From contig NZ_CP142523.1 of NCBI RefSeq assembly GCF_036885605.1, positions 3,720,001-3,784,000 on the forward strand: a DNA stretch of 64,000 nucleotides, in the 5' to 3' direction. The stretch comes from Janthinobacterium sp. TB1-E2 (GTDB lineage Bacteria > Pseudomonadota > Gammaproteobacteria > Burkholderiales > Burkholderiaceae_D). Of this stretch, positions 8,811-17,285 are shown piece after piece (position 1 is the stretch's first letter; every line of letters begins with the position of its first letter). The notes beneath the pieces are model-generated. The model was given only the letters and a program-made list of their open reading frames with translations, made no database searches and was not told the DNA's origin. The translations under genes were made by a program, and so were the position numbers.

Positions 8811-9452
8811 ATGCACCTCTCGAACTGGCTGCTTTTCTGCAGCGTCGCCCTGCTCGTCACGTTTTCTCCCGGCCCGGCCGTCTTGCTGGCCATCTCGAAT
8901 GCCATCGCCGTCGGCCCGCGCCGCGCGATGATCAGCAGCATGGGCAATGGGTTTGGCCTGTTCATCATTTCCGGCGTGGCCATGGCCGGCATGGGCGTCG
9001 TGCTCGCCACCTCGGCCACGGCCTTCATGCTGCTGAAACTGGCTGGCGCCCTGTACCTCGTGTACCTGGGCATCAAGCAATGGCGCAGCAAGACCAGCGT
9101 CGTGGCCGATGCGCCCGTAGTGGCTGGCGCGGCGAATCCGAATTCCTTCTGGAAACTCTTCCGCCAGGGCTTGACGGTGGCGCTGACCAATCCGAAAGCC
9201 ATCCTGTTCTTCTCGGCACTGTTTCCGCAATTCATCACGCCGGGCGAACCCGTGGCCATCCAGTTCACCGTGCTGACGACCTCGTTTGTCGCCTGCGCCA
9301 TGCTGGCCCACTTGTTCTACGCCAACCTGGCGCGCCTGCTGAAAACCCAGCTGGCCACGCCGGGCCGCGCCAAGCTGTTCAACCGCATCACGGGCGGCGC
9401 CTTCGTCTTGCTGGGCTTGAGCCTGCTGCGCCTGCGCAGCAAGGCCGCATAA
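8811..9452 (+). CDS. LysE/RhtB-family amino-acid exporter
   Basis: The 213-residue protein has six predicted membrane helices and the family landmarks: LLVTFSPGPAVLLAISNA at the first helix, LKLAGALYLVYLGIKQWRS, and LTNPKAILFFSALFPQFI in the centre. An AGGAA lies a few bases before the ATG. RhtB proteins export homoserine, threonine or similar neutral amino acids using the proton gradient. The stop codon abuts the end of a convergent hydrolase gene with no gap, so the two transcripts must overlap at their 3' ends. Confidence 0.9.
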   Translation: MHLSNWLLFCSVALLVTFSPGPAVLLAISNAIAVGPRRAMISSMGNGFGLFIISGVAMAGMGVVLATSATAFMLLKLAGALYLVYLGIKQWRSKTSVVADAPVVAGAANPNSFWKLFRQGLTVALTNPKAILFFSALFPQFITPGEPVAIQFTVLTTSFVACAMLAHLFYANLARLLKTQLATPGRAKLFNRITGGAFVLLGLSLLRLRSKAA

Positions 9453-10214
9453 TTACTGTAGTAAAAACGTCTCGATGCTGGCCACCAGGGCCAGCGGCGT
9501 TTCATTCATCGGATAGTGTCCCGCATTGCCCAGCACCTCAAGCCGGGCTTGCGGGTACCACGCCAGATACGTGCGCCGCATCAGGGCCGCATCGAAACGC
9601 GGGTCGTGCTCCCCCACCAGCGCCAGCAACGGTAGTTCCACGTGCGCCGCCTTGATGTCTTCGCTGAAATCCGTCCCGCTCCACGCGAGAAAATAGGCGG
9701 CAAACGCCGCTTGGTCCGCACTTTCCCAAGAATATTTCGCCTTCCAGTCCAGCCAGGCGGCTGGCAAGCGTTCGCCCGTGCTACGGTTGATGATGGCGCG
9801 CCGCGCCTGCACTTTGCCACTGGCGTCGAGAAACAGTTGCCGCGCCGCCCCATCGAGCGCCACGCCACAGCTGGGTACAGGCGCCACGGCCACCAGTTTG
9901 CGCAGGCGCAAGGGCGCCAGCAAGGCCAGCCGTTCCAGCGCCATGCCGCCCATCGAGTGTCCCACCACACTGAAGGTGGCAAAGCCCAGCGCATCGGCCA
10001 AGGCCAGCGCGTCACGGGCGACCTCGTCCATCGAGTAGTTGCCCTGCGCACCGCGCATGCCGCCATAGCCGCGATTGTCCATGAAGACATAGCTGAAAGC
10101 GCCACCATCGAGGGCCGCTTCCATCGGCGCGAATGCGTGCGCGTCGCCAAACCAGCCGTGCAGCACGACGACGGCGTGGGGACCATGGCCCACGCGATGA
10201 CAGGTATTGTGCAT
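9453..10214 (-). CDS. alpha/beta hydrolase, 253 aa
   Basis: The start at MHNTCHRVGHG is supported by AGGAG six bases upstream. The fold is clear: HGWFGDAHAF with the oxyanion HG at residues 19-20, MDNRGYGG, the nucleophile elbow GHSMGG with Ser87, the acid in LVGEHDPRFD, and the catalytic His in NAGHYPMNE near the end. Length and motif order match the common bacterial esterase/lactonase type hydrolases (about 250-270 residues, no signal peptide). The substrate is not predictable. An AraC-type gene is divergent 85 bases away and might control it. Confidence 0.88.
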   Translation of the reverse strand: MHNTCHRVGHGPHAVVVLHGWFGDAHAFAPMEAALDGGAFSYVFMDNRGYGGMRGAQGNYSMDEVARDALALADALGFATFSVVGHSMGGMALERLALLAPLRLRKLVAVAPVPSCGVALDGAARQLFLDASGKVQARRAIINRSTGERLPAAWLDWKAKYSWESADQAAFAAYFLAWSGTDFSEDIKAAHVELPLLALVGEHDPRFDAALMRRTYLAWYPQARLEVLGNAGHYPMNETPLALVASIETFLLQ

Positions 10215-10299
10215 GTTTACTCCTGAAAAAGAGTGCATGGTAGGTGGCCAGCCGTCGGCCCGCCTTCGATGTCAGGTCAAATACTGTAGAGTATGGGCC

Positions 10300-11058
10300 A
10301 TGGATGATTTTTATACGGAAGTGCCGCGCCCCTTGATCGCCACGACGCGCGACTATGGCGCAGGCGCAATGTTTCCCAGCCACAGCCATGCGCGCGGGCA
10401 ATTCGCTTATGCGGCGCAGGGCGTCATCAGCGTGCACACGCCGCAAGGCAACTGGCTGGTGCCGCCGCAACGGGCTTGCTGGGTACCGGCCGAGCTCGTC
10501 CACGGCATGCGCATGCATGGCGCCGTGACCATGCACAACGTGTTTATCCGCGCCGCCGCCATCGACGGGGCCGGCTTGCCGCCCCACTGCCAGGTGCTGG
10601 ACACACCGCCGCTGCTGCGCCAGTTGCTGGCCGAGGCAGTGACCGTCGACGCCCTGTATGCGGAACAATCGCGGGCCGGACGACTGATGGCCTTGCTGCT
10701 CGATGAGATTGCCGCTGCCAGGCCCCTGCCCCTGAGTGCGCCTTTGCCACAGGAACCGCGGCTGGCGCGGCTGTGTACGGAGATGCTGCAGCAACCGAGC
10801 CTGGACAGCAGCCTCGATGCGATGGCGGCGCAGGCAGGCATGAGCCGGCGCACCTTTACGCGGCAATTCCGCATCCAGACGGGGCTGGCCTTTGCCCAAT
10901 GGCGCCAGCAAGCGTGCCTGCTGGCCGCCATCACGCGGCTGGCCGAGGGGCAAGCCGTCACCAGGATCGCGCTCGACCTCGGTTATGCCAGCCCCAGCGC
11001 CTTCACGGCCGCCTTCCGCCGCGTGCTGGGCCAGGCGCCCAGCGATTATCTGGACTAG
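10300..11058 (+). CDS. AraC-family regulator with N-terminal cupin
   Basis: From MDDFYTEVPRPL the protein has 252 residues. The first half is a cupin-type sensor (FPSHSHARGQFAYAAQGVI, WLVPPQRACWVPAELVHG), and the C-terminal ~100 residues hold the two AraC helix-turn-helix units (LDAMAAQAGMSRRTFTRQF and VTRIALDLGYASPSAFTAAF). This architecture belongs to regulators that often control a neighbouring transporter or hydrolase; the divergent hydrolase gene is the obvious candidate. Its last four bases overlap the end of the convergent CAT-like gene. The upstream in-frame Met at 10207 lies in the hydrolase start region and is not used. Confidence 0.87.
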   Translation: MDDFYTEVPRPLIATTRDYGAGAMFPSHSHARGQFAYAAQGVISVHTPQGNWLVPPQRACWVPAELVHGMRMHGAVTMHNVFIRAAAIDGAGLPPHCQVLDTPPLLRQLLAEAVTVDALYAEQSRAGRLMALLLDEIAAARPLPLSAPLPQEPRLARLCTEMLQQPSLDSSLDAMAAQAGMSRRTFTRQFRIQTGLAFAQWRQQACLLAAITRLAEGQAVTRIALDLGYASPSAFTAAFRRVLGQAPSDYLD

Positions 11059-11696
11059 GAGATGATGGCGGCGATGCGCCGCGCCAGCGCCTGCGCCAGT
11101 TTCTGCACATGGTAGCCGTCGACAAAGCCATGGTGGGCTTGCGTGGAAAACGGCACGCGCATGCGGCCATCGTCCTGCGCCGGACCGAACCTGCCCCAGG
11201 TAAAAGTCGGGATGTCGGCGTCGCGGTGACGGTAAATCGGGTGCTCGATGGCCGCCAGTTCCAGCCATGGCAGGCAGGTGATGAAGATATTGTTGCGCTG
11301 CTCGCGCTCGGACTCTCCCTCACCCGTGTTGATCAGCGCGCTGCTCGCTTCGGCCAGGCGTTTCGCTTCCAGGCTGCGCGCGATGAATAGATCGAGCTGG
11401 TCCGTCATCGCGAAGCGCGTGTAGTTGAGGTTCTCGTCGCCGTTGATGACGGTGTACGAGGCGGGGAAATCATCGATCCTGATCACTTCGCCCTGGTGGA
11501 TGCGGTACATGAAATTGTCGATCTCCCTGACTGTATTGAGCAGGCAGAACAGGAAAAAGTGGAATACGGGGATTTTCCGTTCCTTGCACCAGGGACGGAA
11601 ATCCGGCACATCGAGCTGGAAGTTGATGTTGACGAGGGGATTATCAAACGCCCGGAACAAGTCATAGCGGTCGCGCCGCTTTTCAAAATTTTTCAT
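11055..11696 (-). CDS. chloramphenicol acetyltransferase-like protein
   Basis: The 213 residues from MKNFEKRRDRYDLFRAF match the length and layout of trimeric CAT enzymes. The C-terminal motif HHGFVDG (residues 188-194) provides the catalytic His189 and the structural Asp193 of the HHxxxDG signature. FTWGRF and the PVFHFFLFCLLNTVREI helix also fit. Such chromosomal CAT homologues may or may not acetylate chloramphenicol; I cannot tell from sequence. The much longer frame starting at 11915 runs over an unrelated neighbour and has no ribosome site. Resistance should not be assumed from this gene alone. Confidence 0.82.
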   Translation of the reverse strand: MKNFEKRRDRYDLFRAFDNPLVNINFQLDVPDFRPWCKERKIPVFHFFLFCLLNTVREIDNFMYRIHQGEVIRIDDFPASYTVINGDENLNYTRFAMTDQLDLFIARSLEAKRLAEASSALINTGEGESEREQRNNIFITCLPWLELAAIEHPIYRHRDADIPTFTWGRFGPAQDDGRMRVPFSTQAHHGFVDGYHVQKLAQALARRIAAIIS

Positions 11697-11757
11697 GCGG
11701 CGAGTGTAGACGATGGGGTGATCGCGGGCAAGCTGTACTGCCATCGCCCCGGATGAT

Positions 11758-12240
11758 TCAATTGGAGAACGGCAGGCAGACAAAGTATTCGCTGCCGACG
11801 TCCTGGAACAAGGTAACTTCTTCAGCGCCTGCCTGCCTGGTGAACGCAAAGCTTGCATACTCACCCGAACGGGTGCCATCGGCATGCGCCACCTCCTGTG
11901 CATACCGCATCGCATACACGGCCTTGATGTCGCTCATATTTGGCACGTTCGTGAGCCGCCGGATGCGTCCCTTGTCCAGCGAAACGCCGAGCGTCCAATA
12001 TGATCCGGCATGGAACTCCGCCAATCCGGCCTGGTCCGAGTAATGCAGCAACAGGACAGGCGCGATGCCGCTGTTGCCGAATACCGGTTTGCTGCCCAAG
12101 GCAGCAAGAAGACGGCCGCAGAGCAAATTATCGCCCTCATGAAAGAACATATTTTTGTAGAACAATTCCTTTTGCGCAAGTATATGCGCGCAGGCCAGTT
12201 CAGCAGCCTGGGCATCCCCGATGTTAGCGAGTTGTGGCAT
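11758..12240 (-). CDS. hypothetical protein, 160 aa
   Basis: I do not recognise this family. It begins MPQLANIGDAQAAELACAH and is soluble, without signal peptide or membrane helix. The order of segments (LAQKELFYKNMFFHEGDNLL, APVLLLHYSDQAG, GSYWTLGVSLD, EVTLFQDVGSEYFVCLPFSN) suggests a mixed alpha/beta protein with an N-terminal helix. AAGAG lies seven bases before the ATG. It is followed 61 bases later on the same strand by the CAT-like gene, so co-transcription is possible. Confidence 0.6.
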   Translation of the reverse strand: MPQLANIGDAQAAELACAHILAQKELFYKNMFFHEGDNLLCGRLLAALGSKPVFGNSGIAPVLLLHYSDQAGLAEFHAGSYWTLGVSLDKGRIRRLTNVPNMSDIKAVYAMRYAQEVAHADGTRSGEYASFAFTRQAGAEEVTLFQDVGSEYFVCLPFSN

Positions 12241-12294
12241 GTTTAGCTCTTGAAATGCGTCAAATGATAATTTAAAGGCAATTTTCCATACCCC

Positions 12295-13502
12295 TCAGTT
12301 TGCCAAACCCCGCTGCACCTTCCACGCCAGCGGCAAAGTGAGCAGCAATACGGCCGCCAGCGCCAGCAAGGCAGTGTTCACGCTCGTATGGTCGCCCAGC
12401 GCGCCGAACAGCACGGGCGAAAGCGCCCCGCCGCCGATGCTGCCCGTGTAGAACAGGGCAAACGCGTGCTCGCGCTTGCCGGGCTCGGCCAGTTCCGGCA
12501 CGGCGCCGTACAGCACGGACGAGGTGCCGTTCAGCGCCAGCCCCAGCAGTGGCAGCATGGCCATGACGCCGGCCAGCGGCAGCCACAGGGCCAGCACGAT
12601 CAGCAGCGAGGTCATCGATTCCGTCAGCCACACGGTCTTCATCATGCCGATGCGCGCGCCCAGATAGCCGCACAGCAGCTTGCCGAAGGCGCCGCCCACG
12701 AACAGCAAGGACAGGGCCACGCCGATGCCGGCCGTGCCCGCCCCCTTGCTTTTCAGCAGGAATGGCAGGAAAGTGAGAAAACCCATGCGCACGGCGCTGT
12801 CCAGGGTGCCCGTGGCCAGCAAGGCGCGGAAACTCGCTGGCGAGCCATTACTCGCGATGGGCTTGCTAACTTTTTTCTGGCTGACCTGGATGTCGCCGGG
12901 CTTGGGCAGCAGCCACCACAGCAAGCCGGCCGCCGCCAGCCCCAGCAAGCCCAGCAGCGAGACGCTGGCTTGCCAACTGCAGACCAATAACAGCAAGCCC
13001 ACCAGCGCGGGTATCAAGGTCTTGCCGATATCGCCGGCAAAGTTGTAGTGTGACAGCGCTTCCTTCACACCGCCACCCGCCTCGTGCGTATCGGTGACGA
13101 TGGACGAGGCCAGCGGATGCTGGGTGCTGGCACCCAGGCCGCCCAGCAGCAAGGCGAACAGCAGCACGGCCAGGCCGCCCGCCTGCCCCGCGACCAGGTA
13201 GGCGACGCCGGCCAGCGCCGTGCCGCCCACGAGCAGGCGCTCGCGTCCCCAGCGCCGGCCATGCGGCTGGCCAGCAACTGGAAACCGGCCATCATGCCCG
13301 AGTACGAACCGCGCAACAGCCCTACCATGGCATAGCTGATGGCAAACTGCGCCTGCCAGATGGGCAAGAGCACATAGATCACGTCCGTCAAGCCGTCATG
13401 CACGGCATGTGCACTGCAGGCGGCGAACAGCGAACGGCGGCGCAGGGACTTGTCGGTAGCGGTGGACGTGGCGGACAGCGCGGTGGCGGAGGGGTCGGTC
13501 AT
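12295..13502 (-). pseudogene. MFS transporter (fosmidomycin-resistance type) with a 1-base frameshift
   Basis: Reading from ATG 13502 gives MTDPSATALSATSTATDK and the first membrane helices (HAVHDGLTDVIYVLLPIWQ, typical of the Fsr branch of MFS exporters) up to LLASRMAG near 13255, then garbage. The rest of the carrier reads perfectly in the next frame, from RWGRERLLVGGTALAG to the end at 12295. Restoring a single C in the run GGCCGGCGC joins them into a protein of about 402 residues with 12 helices, the normal family size. Either the gene is broken or the assembly lost one base in a GC-rich run. The open part starting at 13230 alone would lack the first helices and should not work. Confidence 0.8.
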
Positions 13503-13598
13503 GAATGACGATACATGCGGGAAATCACGAGGCGATCAGCTTACACCAATCGGCGCGGATCATCTTGATTTGGCAACGCCAAGCAAGCTTGCGCCGCA

Positions 13599-13883
13599 CT
13601 AGCATTGATTGCCTAGCGCCTGGCGCCACGCATGCTCGAAGTCCGCCTGGCAAATTTCCACGCCGGAAAACTCGGCATGGGCATTGATCTCGTCTAGCGG
13701 TGGGACTGGCACGCTCCCCAGTTCGACAGCCATCGATGCCGCCGTAACATGGGCGAAACCGACGCCGCCATCGATGAAAAATTCCAGTTTGCGCGTTTCA
13801 TAACCATTACGGTCAAGCTCGGACATCAGGCGCACCGGATCAGCCTTGTTCTCATGGAACCATGTGACGTCGATATAGCGCAT
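13599..13883 (-). CDS. DUF6881-like small protein, 94 aa
   Basis: The start at MRYIDVTWFHENKADPVRL (13883) matches the way this small family usually begins, with the pattern M-x-Y-x-x-V-x-W followed by an Asp/Glu-Pro segment, then SELDRNGYETRKLEFFIDG. Members are short cytosolic proteins, sometimes found near toxin-immunity loci, but no function is established. The longer in-frame start at 13934 adds residues with no similarity. No neighbouring toxin gene is visible. Confidence 0.6.
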   Translation of the reverse strand: MRYIDVTWFHENKADPVRLMSELDRNGYETRKLEFFIDGGVGFAHVTAASMAVELGSVPVPPLDEINAHAEFSGVEICQADFEHAWRQALGNQC

Positions 13884-13950
13884 CGGAAAATTCCCGCATT
13901 GAGAGAAAGATAATGCAAATATAGCATGCTCCAATGGAACTCTGATGCAA

Positions 13951-13994
13951 CTAGCGTCGCTGTCAGCTTCGGTCGAGGCTGACAGCGACGCTAG
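13951..13994 (-). terminator. perfect 17-bp stem hairpin after the MrpX-like gene
   Basis: Bases 13951-13967 (ctagcgtcgctgtcagc) are exactly complementary to 13978-13994, with a 10-base loop. The hairpin lies 20 bases beyond the stop codon of the MxKDx peptide gene and before the next minus-strand gene. There is no T run, so a Rho-independent terminator is likely but not classical; it could also stabilise the 3' end of an abundant mRNA. Confidence 0.7.
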
Positions 13995-14014
13995 GCAAGC
14001 CGCCGTACTTATCC

Positions 14015-14302
14015 TTACTTGGCCATCGCATCCTTGGCCATGCCATCCTTCTTCATTTCATCCTTCTTCATGCCGTCTTTCGCCATGGCATCTTTCGCCA
14101 TGCCATCCTTGGCCATGTGATCCTTTTTCATGTGCTTCTTGGCCATCGGCTTCTTCATACCGTCCTTGCCCATCGCATCCTTGTGCATGGCATCGGCCGA
14201 AGCATCCTTGGCCATCGGATCTTTTTTCATGGCGTCCTGGGCGAAAGCGGCGCCCGACATGAGGATGGCGGAAGCGATGATGGCGGTGATAGTGGTTTTC
14301 AT
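14015..14302 (-). CDS. mrpX: MxKDx methionine-rich pentapeptide-repeat periplasmic protein (MrpX-like)
   Basis: The 95-residue precursor has a signal peptide ending AAFA. The mature part is almost wholly repeats of the form M-x-K-D-x (AKDGM, KKDEM, AKDAM), with 14 methionines and many lysines in about 73 residues. In Azospira suillum the MrpX peptide of this type acts as a sacrificial scavenger of hypochlorite: its methionines are oxidised and then repaired by the YedY1/YedZ1 methionine sulfoxide reductase. Here the gene sits just downstream of such reductase genes on the same strand and near SigF/NrsF, which supports the same role. Start chosen at MKTTITAIIASAIL. Confidence 0.88.
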   Translation of the reverse strand: MKTTITAIIASAILMSGAAFAQDAMKKDPMAKDASADAMHKDAMGKDGMKKPMAKKHMKKDHMAKDGMAKDAMAKDGMKKDEMKKDGMAKDAMAK

Positions 14303-14385
14303 GATAAGTCCTTGTCTCAGTGTGGGATGGGCGAGATTGCCCGGTGGTAAAGCTGTTGCTGTGCTACAGGTGTTGCCAAAAGTAA

Positions 14386-15162
14386 TCAAGAGCCGCCGAA
14401 CCAGTTGTATCCCTGATTCTCCCAATACCCTCCCGGGTAGGAATTCGTGACGAAAATCGCCTGGATGTGCTTGGGGTTCTTGTAGCCCAGCTTGGTCGGC
14501 ATGCGCAGTTTCATCGGGTAGCCATATTTCGGCGGCAATTCCTGGCCGTCATACGTCAGGGCCATGATGGTTTGCGGGTGCAGGGCCGTGGCCATGTCGA
14601 TGCTCGTAAAATAATCGTCGGCGCATTTGAAGCCGATGTATTTGGCCGTCGTGTCGGCGCCCACCCGCTTGAGGAAGTGAGAAAACGGCACGCCGCCCCA
14701 CTTGCCGATGGCGCTCCAGCCTTCCACGCAGATGTGGCGCGTCACCTGCGTTTCCTGCGGCAAGGCGCGCAGCTGCGGCAGGGTCCAGGGCTTCTTGTCG
14801 GCGATCAGGCCGCTCAATTCCAGGCGCCAGGCGTCGCCATCGATCTCTTCCACTTCATCCTCGCCGTAATACGCGTTGAAGGGAAACGGCCGCGTGATCA
14901 TGGAATCGGGATACGTGGGCGCCAGCTTGCTCGGGTCGAACAGCCAGCCTTGCACCTTGTCATTGAAGCGCGACACCGCCGTCAAGGCTGTCTCGATGCC
15001 GGTCGGGTCGCTGGCGTTGCAGCCCGTCAGCAAGGACAGGCCGCCCAGGGTCAAGCTGCGCTGCAGGAAAAGGCGGCGCGACGGCTGCTTGATCTGGCGC
15101 AAGGCGTCGGCCAGCATGGCCTGGCCCTGCTCTTGCACGATGATGGTTTTTTTCATGCTCAT
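14386..15162 (-). CDS. yedY1: molybdopterin-dependent oxidoreductase, YedY1/MsrP-like
   Basis: The 258-residue protein has a twin-arginine signal (SRRLFLQRSLTLGGLSL, Arg29-Arg30). The molybdenum-ligand cysteine lies in RHICVEGWSAIGKWGG (Cys145), the hallmark of the sulfite-oxidase/MsrP fold. The LLTGC at residues 44-48 could also make it a Tat lipoprotein. MsrP reduces protein-bound methionine sulfoxide in the periplasm, taking electrons from a membrane cytochrome b. Its partner is encoded immediately upstream (4-base gap) and the substrate peptide is probably the MxKDx protein downstream. Confidence 0.88.
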   Translation of the reverse strand: MSMKKTIIVQEQGQAMLADALRQIKQPSRRLFLQRSLTLGGLSLLTGCNASDPTGIETALTAVSRFNDKVQGWLFDPSKLAPTYPDSMITRPFPFNAYYGEDEVEEIDGDAWRLELSGLIADKKPWTLPQLRALPQETQVTRHICVEGWSAIGKWGGVPFSHFLKRVGADTTAKYIGFKCADDYFTSIDMATALHPQTIMALTYDGQELPPKYGYPMKLRMPTKLGYKNPKHIQAIFVTNSYPGGYWENQGYNWFGGS

Positions 15163-15166
15163 CTCC

Positions 15167-15766
15167 TTAGCGGCCGCGCAGCATGGCGACCAGGGTGCGC
15201 GGCACCAGCGCCACCATCAGCAGGTGCACGCCGACAAAGCCCGTCAGCAGTGCCATGGCGATGAAGTGGACCCTGCGCGCGCTCTCGTAGCCGCCCATCA
15301 GCTCGCGCAGCAGGGGAAATTGCACGGATTTCCACAGCACCAGGCCGGACAGCACCAGCACGATGCAGTCGAGCATGACGAACAGGTAGGCGGCGCGCTG
15401 CACCATGTTGTAGTGGCGCGGGTCCGCATGGGCCAGCTTGCCCTTCAGCGCGGCGATGAAATCAGCCAGCAGCAAGCGCGGCGACAGGGGAAAGAACTGG
15501 CGCCGCAGCCGCCCCGAGACGATATTGATGATCAGATACAGCAAGCCATTGGCCACCAGCAGCCACATGGCGGCGAAATGCCATTGCAGGGCGCCGCCGA
15601 GCCAGCCTCCCAGGGTCAGGACGCGCGGCAGTTCGAACGGGAAGAACGGCGCCGCGTTATAGATGCGCCAGCCGCTGGTGGCCAGCACCACGACGGCCAC
15701 GGCGTTGAGCCAGTGCGTGATGCGCAGCCAGGCTGGGTGGATCACGCTTGCTTGTCCGTTCATCAC
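15167..15766 (-). CDS. yedZ1: b-type cytochrome membrane subunit, YedZ1-like
   Basis: The 199 residues form four membrane helices with histidines placed as in cytochrome b561/thiosulfate-reductase b subunits: RITHWLNAVAVVVLATSGW (His18), LQWHFAAMWLL, and the pair in RRVHFIAMALLTGFVGVHL. It would pass electrons from the quinone pool to the periplasmic YedY1 partner encoded next to it. Its start overlaps the end of the DUF1223 gene by four bases (ATGA), so translation is coupled. This is the b561-type YedZ1, different from the enterobacterial MsrQ. Confidence 0.85.
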   Translation of the reverse strand: MMNGQASVIHPAWLRITHWLNAVAVVVLATSGWRIYNAAPFFPFELPRVLTLGGWLGGALQWHFAAMWLLVANGLLYLIINIVSGRLRRQFFPLSPRLLLADFIAALKGKLAHADPRHYNMVQRAAYLFVMLDCIVLVLSGLVLWKSVQFPLLRELMGGYESARRVHFIAMALLTGFVGVHLLMVALVPRTLVAMLRGR

Positions 15767-16569
15767 ATCGCTCCCTTCGCGCAGGATGCCGTGCTGACGG
15801 CTTGCAGGATGGCGCTGCTGTCGCTGCGCTGCACGAAGGCCACCGCTTGCAGCTGCTCCGGGCGCCAGCTGGCGGGCAGCTTGACTTCACGGCGCAGCTG
15901 GGCACGGCCTTGCTCCAGCGCAACTGGCCCCAGCCACAGGCGCACGGCCGCATCGTGATGCAGGGTGGCGCCGCGATTTTCGCCGCGCAGCACTTTGGAC
16001 ACGATGGCGCTTTCGCTGATGGCCACGTACAGTTGGCCGCTCGTCTGCGCGTCCGGCGCGCTGGCATTGGCTTCAAGCACCAGTTTCCCACCGGGCCCCG
16101 GCGTGGCGGACAGGCCGATGTTGACGGGCGCGGCGGTGGCGTTGATGCGGCGGATGGCGGCCGGCAGTTGCGTATCCCAGCTGCGCAATTCCGTGCCGCC
16201 CACAAAAAACTGGGGCGTGTAGGCCACGTGGCGCGGCTGGTGGCGCAGCAATTCGGCCTGGCGCGCATCGAATTGCGCCTGCGCCAGCGGGTCCGTCCAG
16301 CCGATCTGGTCCCAGTAGGTGACGTGCAAGGCCAGCGGCACGATCAGGCTGGCCTCTCCCGCTTCCTTGCGCAAGGCGCTCAGGCGCTGGTCGGCGGGCG
16401 GGCAGCTGGAGCAGCCTTCGCTGCTGTAGAGCTCCACCAGCGCCGCCGTCTGCGGCCCACTTTGCACGGCGCAGCGCTGGCCGACTGCCATTTGCGCCAT
16501 GGCCGGGGCGGCCACAGCCATGCTCAGGACGGGTAAAAGCAGTGTTGCAAGGCGGTGCTTGATGTCCAT
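15763..16569 (-). CDS. DUF1223 exported thioredoxin-like protein
   Basis: The 268-residue protein has a signal peptide ending APAMA (about residue 25), followed by LVELYSSEGCSSCPPADQRL with the C-x-x-C pair Cys53 and Cys56. VTYWDQIGWTDPLA and YTPQFFVGG are typical of DUF1223. The thioredoxin-like fold and periplasmic location suggest a redox or metal role, not a proven activity. It is the first gene of the yedZ1-yedY1-mrpX operon and has a SigF-type promoter 45-70 bases upstream, so it should be part of the same oxidative-chlorine response. Confidence 0.85.
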   Translation of the reverse strand: MDIKHRLATLLLPVLSMAVAAPAMAQMAVGQRCAVQSGPQTAALVELYSSEGCSSCPPADQRLSALRKEAGEASLIVPLALHVTYWDQIGWTDPLAQAQFDARQAELLRHQPRHVAYTPQFFVGGTELRSWDTQLPAAIRRINATAAPVNIGLSATPGPGGKLVLEANASAPDAQTSGQLYVAISESAIVSKVLRGENRGATLHHDAAVRLWLGPVALEQGRAQLRREVKLPASWRPEQLQAVAFVQRSDSSAILQAVSTASCAKGAM

Positions 16570-16613
16570 GGTCGTTACCCGGTATATTGAATTAAGAAGC
16601 GTGCTTGCCTGTC

Positions 16614-16641
16614 AATTCGCCGCATGCCGCGGATTGGTTAC
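16614..16641 (-). promoter_or_regulatory. SigF-type ECF promoter for the DUF1223-yedZ1-yedY1-mrpX operon
   Basis: On the minus strand GTAACC (16641-16636) and CGAATT (16619-16614) are separated by 16 bases. From memory, GTAACC with CGAA about 16 bases later is the SigF promoter in Caulobacter. It lies 45 bases ahead of the DUF1223 start, in the gap shared with the divergent sigF gene. Confidence 0.65.
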
Positions 16642-16700
16642 AGCCACCCTCCATTATTTTTTGAATTTATTTTTTTCAACGCCTGTCACCAAAGGCCTGC

Positions 16701-17285
16701 ATGCAACGAATACCTGTAAGCGAACACCTGCATGGCACGGAATTGCGGCTGCATGGCTTGATGCTGCGCGGGCTCGATGGCGATGCGGCGGCCTACCGCA
16801 GTTTTTTGCAGGCAAGCAGCCAGCACTTGCGCGCGTTTTTCCGGCGCCGCCTGCTGCGCTGGCCGGACGAGGTGGAAGACCTGGTGCAGGAGTGTCTGCT
16901 GGCCATCCACAACCAGCGCTTGACGTATGACACGGGGGTGCCGCTGACGTCGTGGATCCATGCGATCGCGCGCTATAAGTTGATCGACTGGCTGCGCCGG
17001 CATGGGCGGCGCGAGGCACAGCACTTGCCGTATGACGAAGAAGATAGCGCGCAGGAACTGTTTTCCAGCGCCGATGCCGAGGCGGCCGAGGCCAGCCGCG
17101 ACCTGGGCAAGCTGCTGGCCACCTTGCCGGCGCAGCAGCGCGACGCCATCGTGCATACCAAGCTCGACGGCTGGTCCGTGCGCGACACGGCCGCGGCCAT
17201 GCAGATTTCGGAAGCCAGCGTCAAAGTGGCAGTACATCGCGGCTTGAAGGCACTGGCAGCCAACTTGAGGATAACGACACCATGA
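16701..17285 (+). CDS. sigF: ECF sigma factor, SigF type
   Basis: The 194-residue protein has sigma region 2 (DEVEDLVQECLLAIHNQRLTY, then WIHAIARYKLIDWLRR) and region 4 (LPAQQRDAIVHTKLDGWSV followed by SEASVKVAVHRGLKAL). Its stop overlaps the start of an NrsF-family gene, the usual cognate anti-sigma. This sigma/anti-sigma class responds to reactive chlorine or other oxidants and drives YedY1/YedZ1/MrpX genes, which are divergently encoded here with a matching promoter. AAAGG precedes the ATG by six bases. Confidence 0.87.
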   Translation: MQRIPVSEHLHGTELRLHGLMLRGLDGDAAAYRSFLQASSQHLRAFFRRRLLRWPDEVEDLVQECLLAIHNQRLTYDTGVPLTSWIHAIARYKLIDWLRRHGRREAQHLPYDEEDSAQELFSSADAEAAEASRDLGKLLATLPAQQRDAIVHTKLDGWSVRDTAAAMQISEASVKVAVHRGLKALAANLRITTP

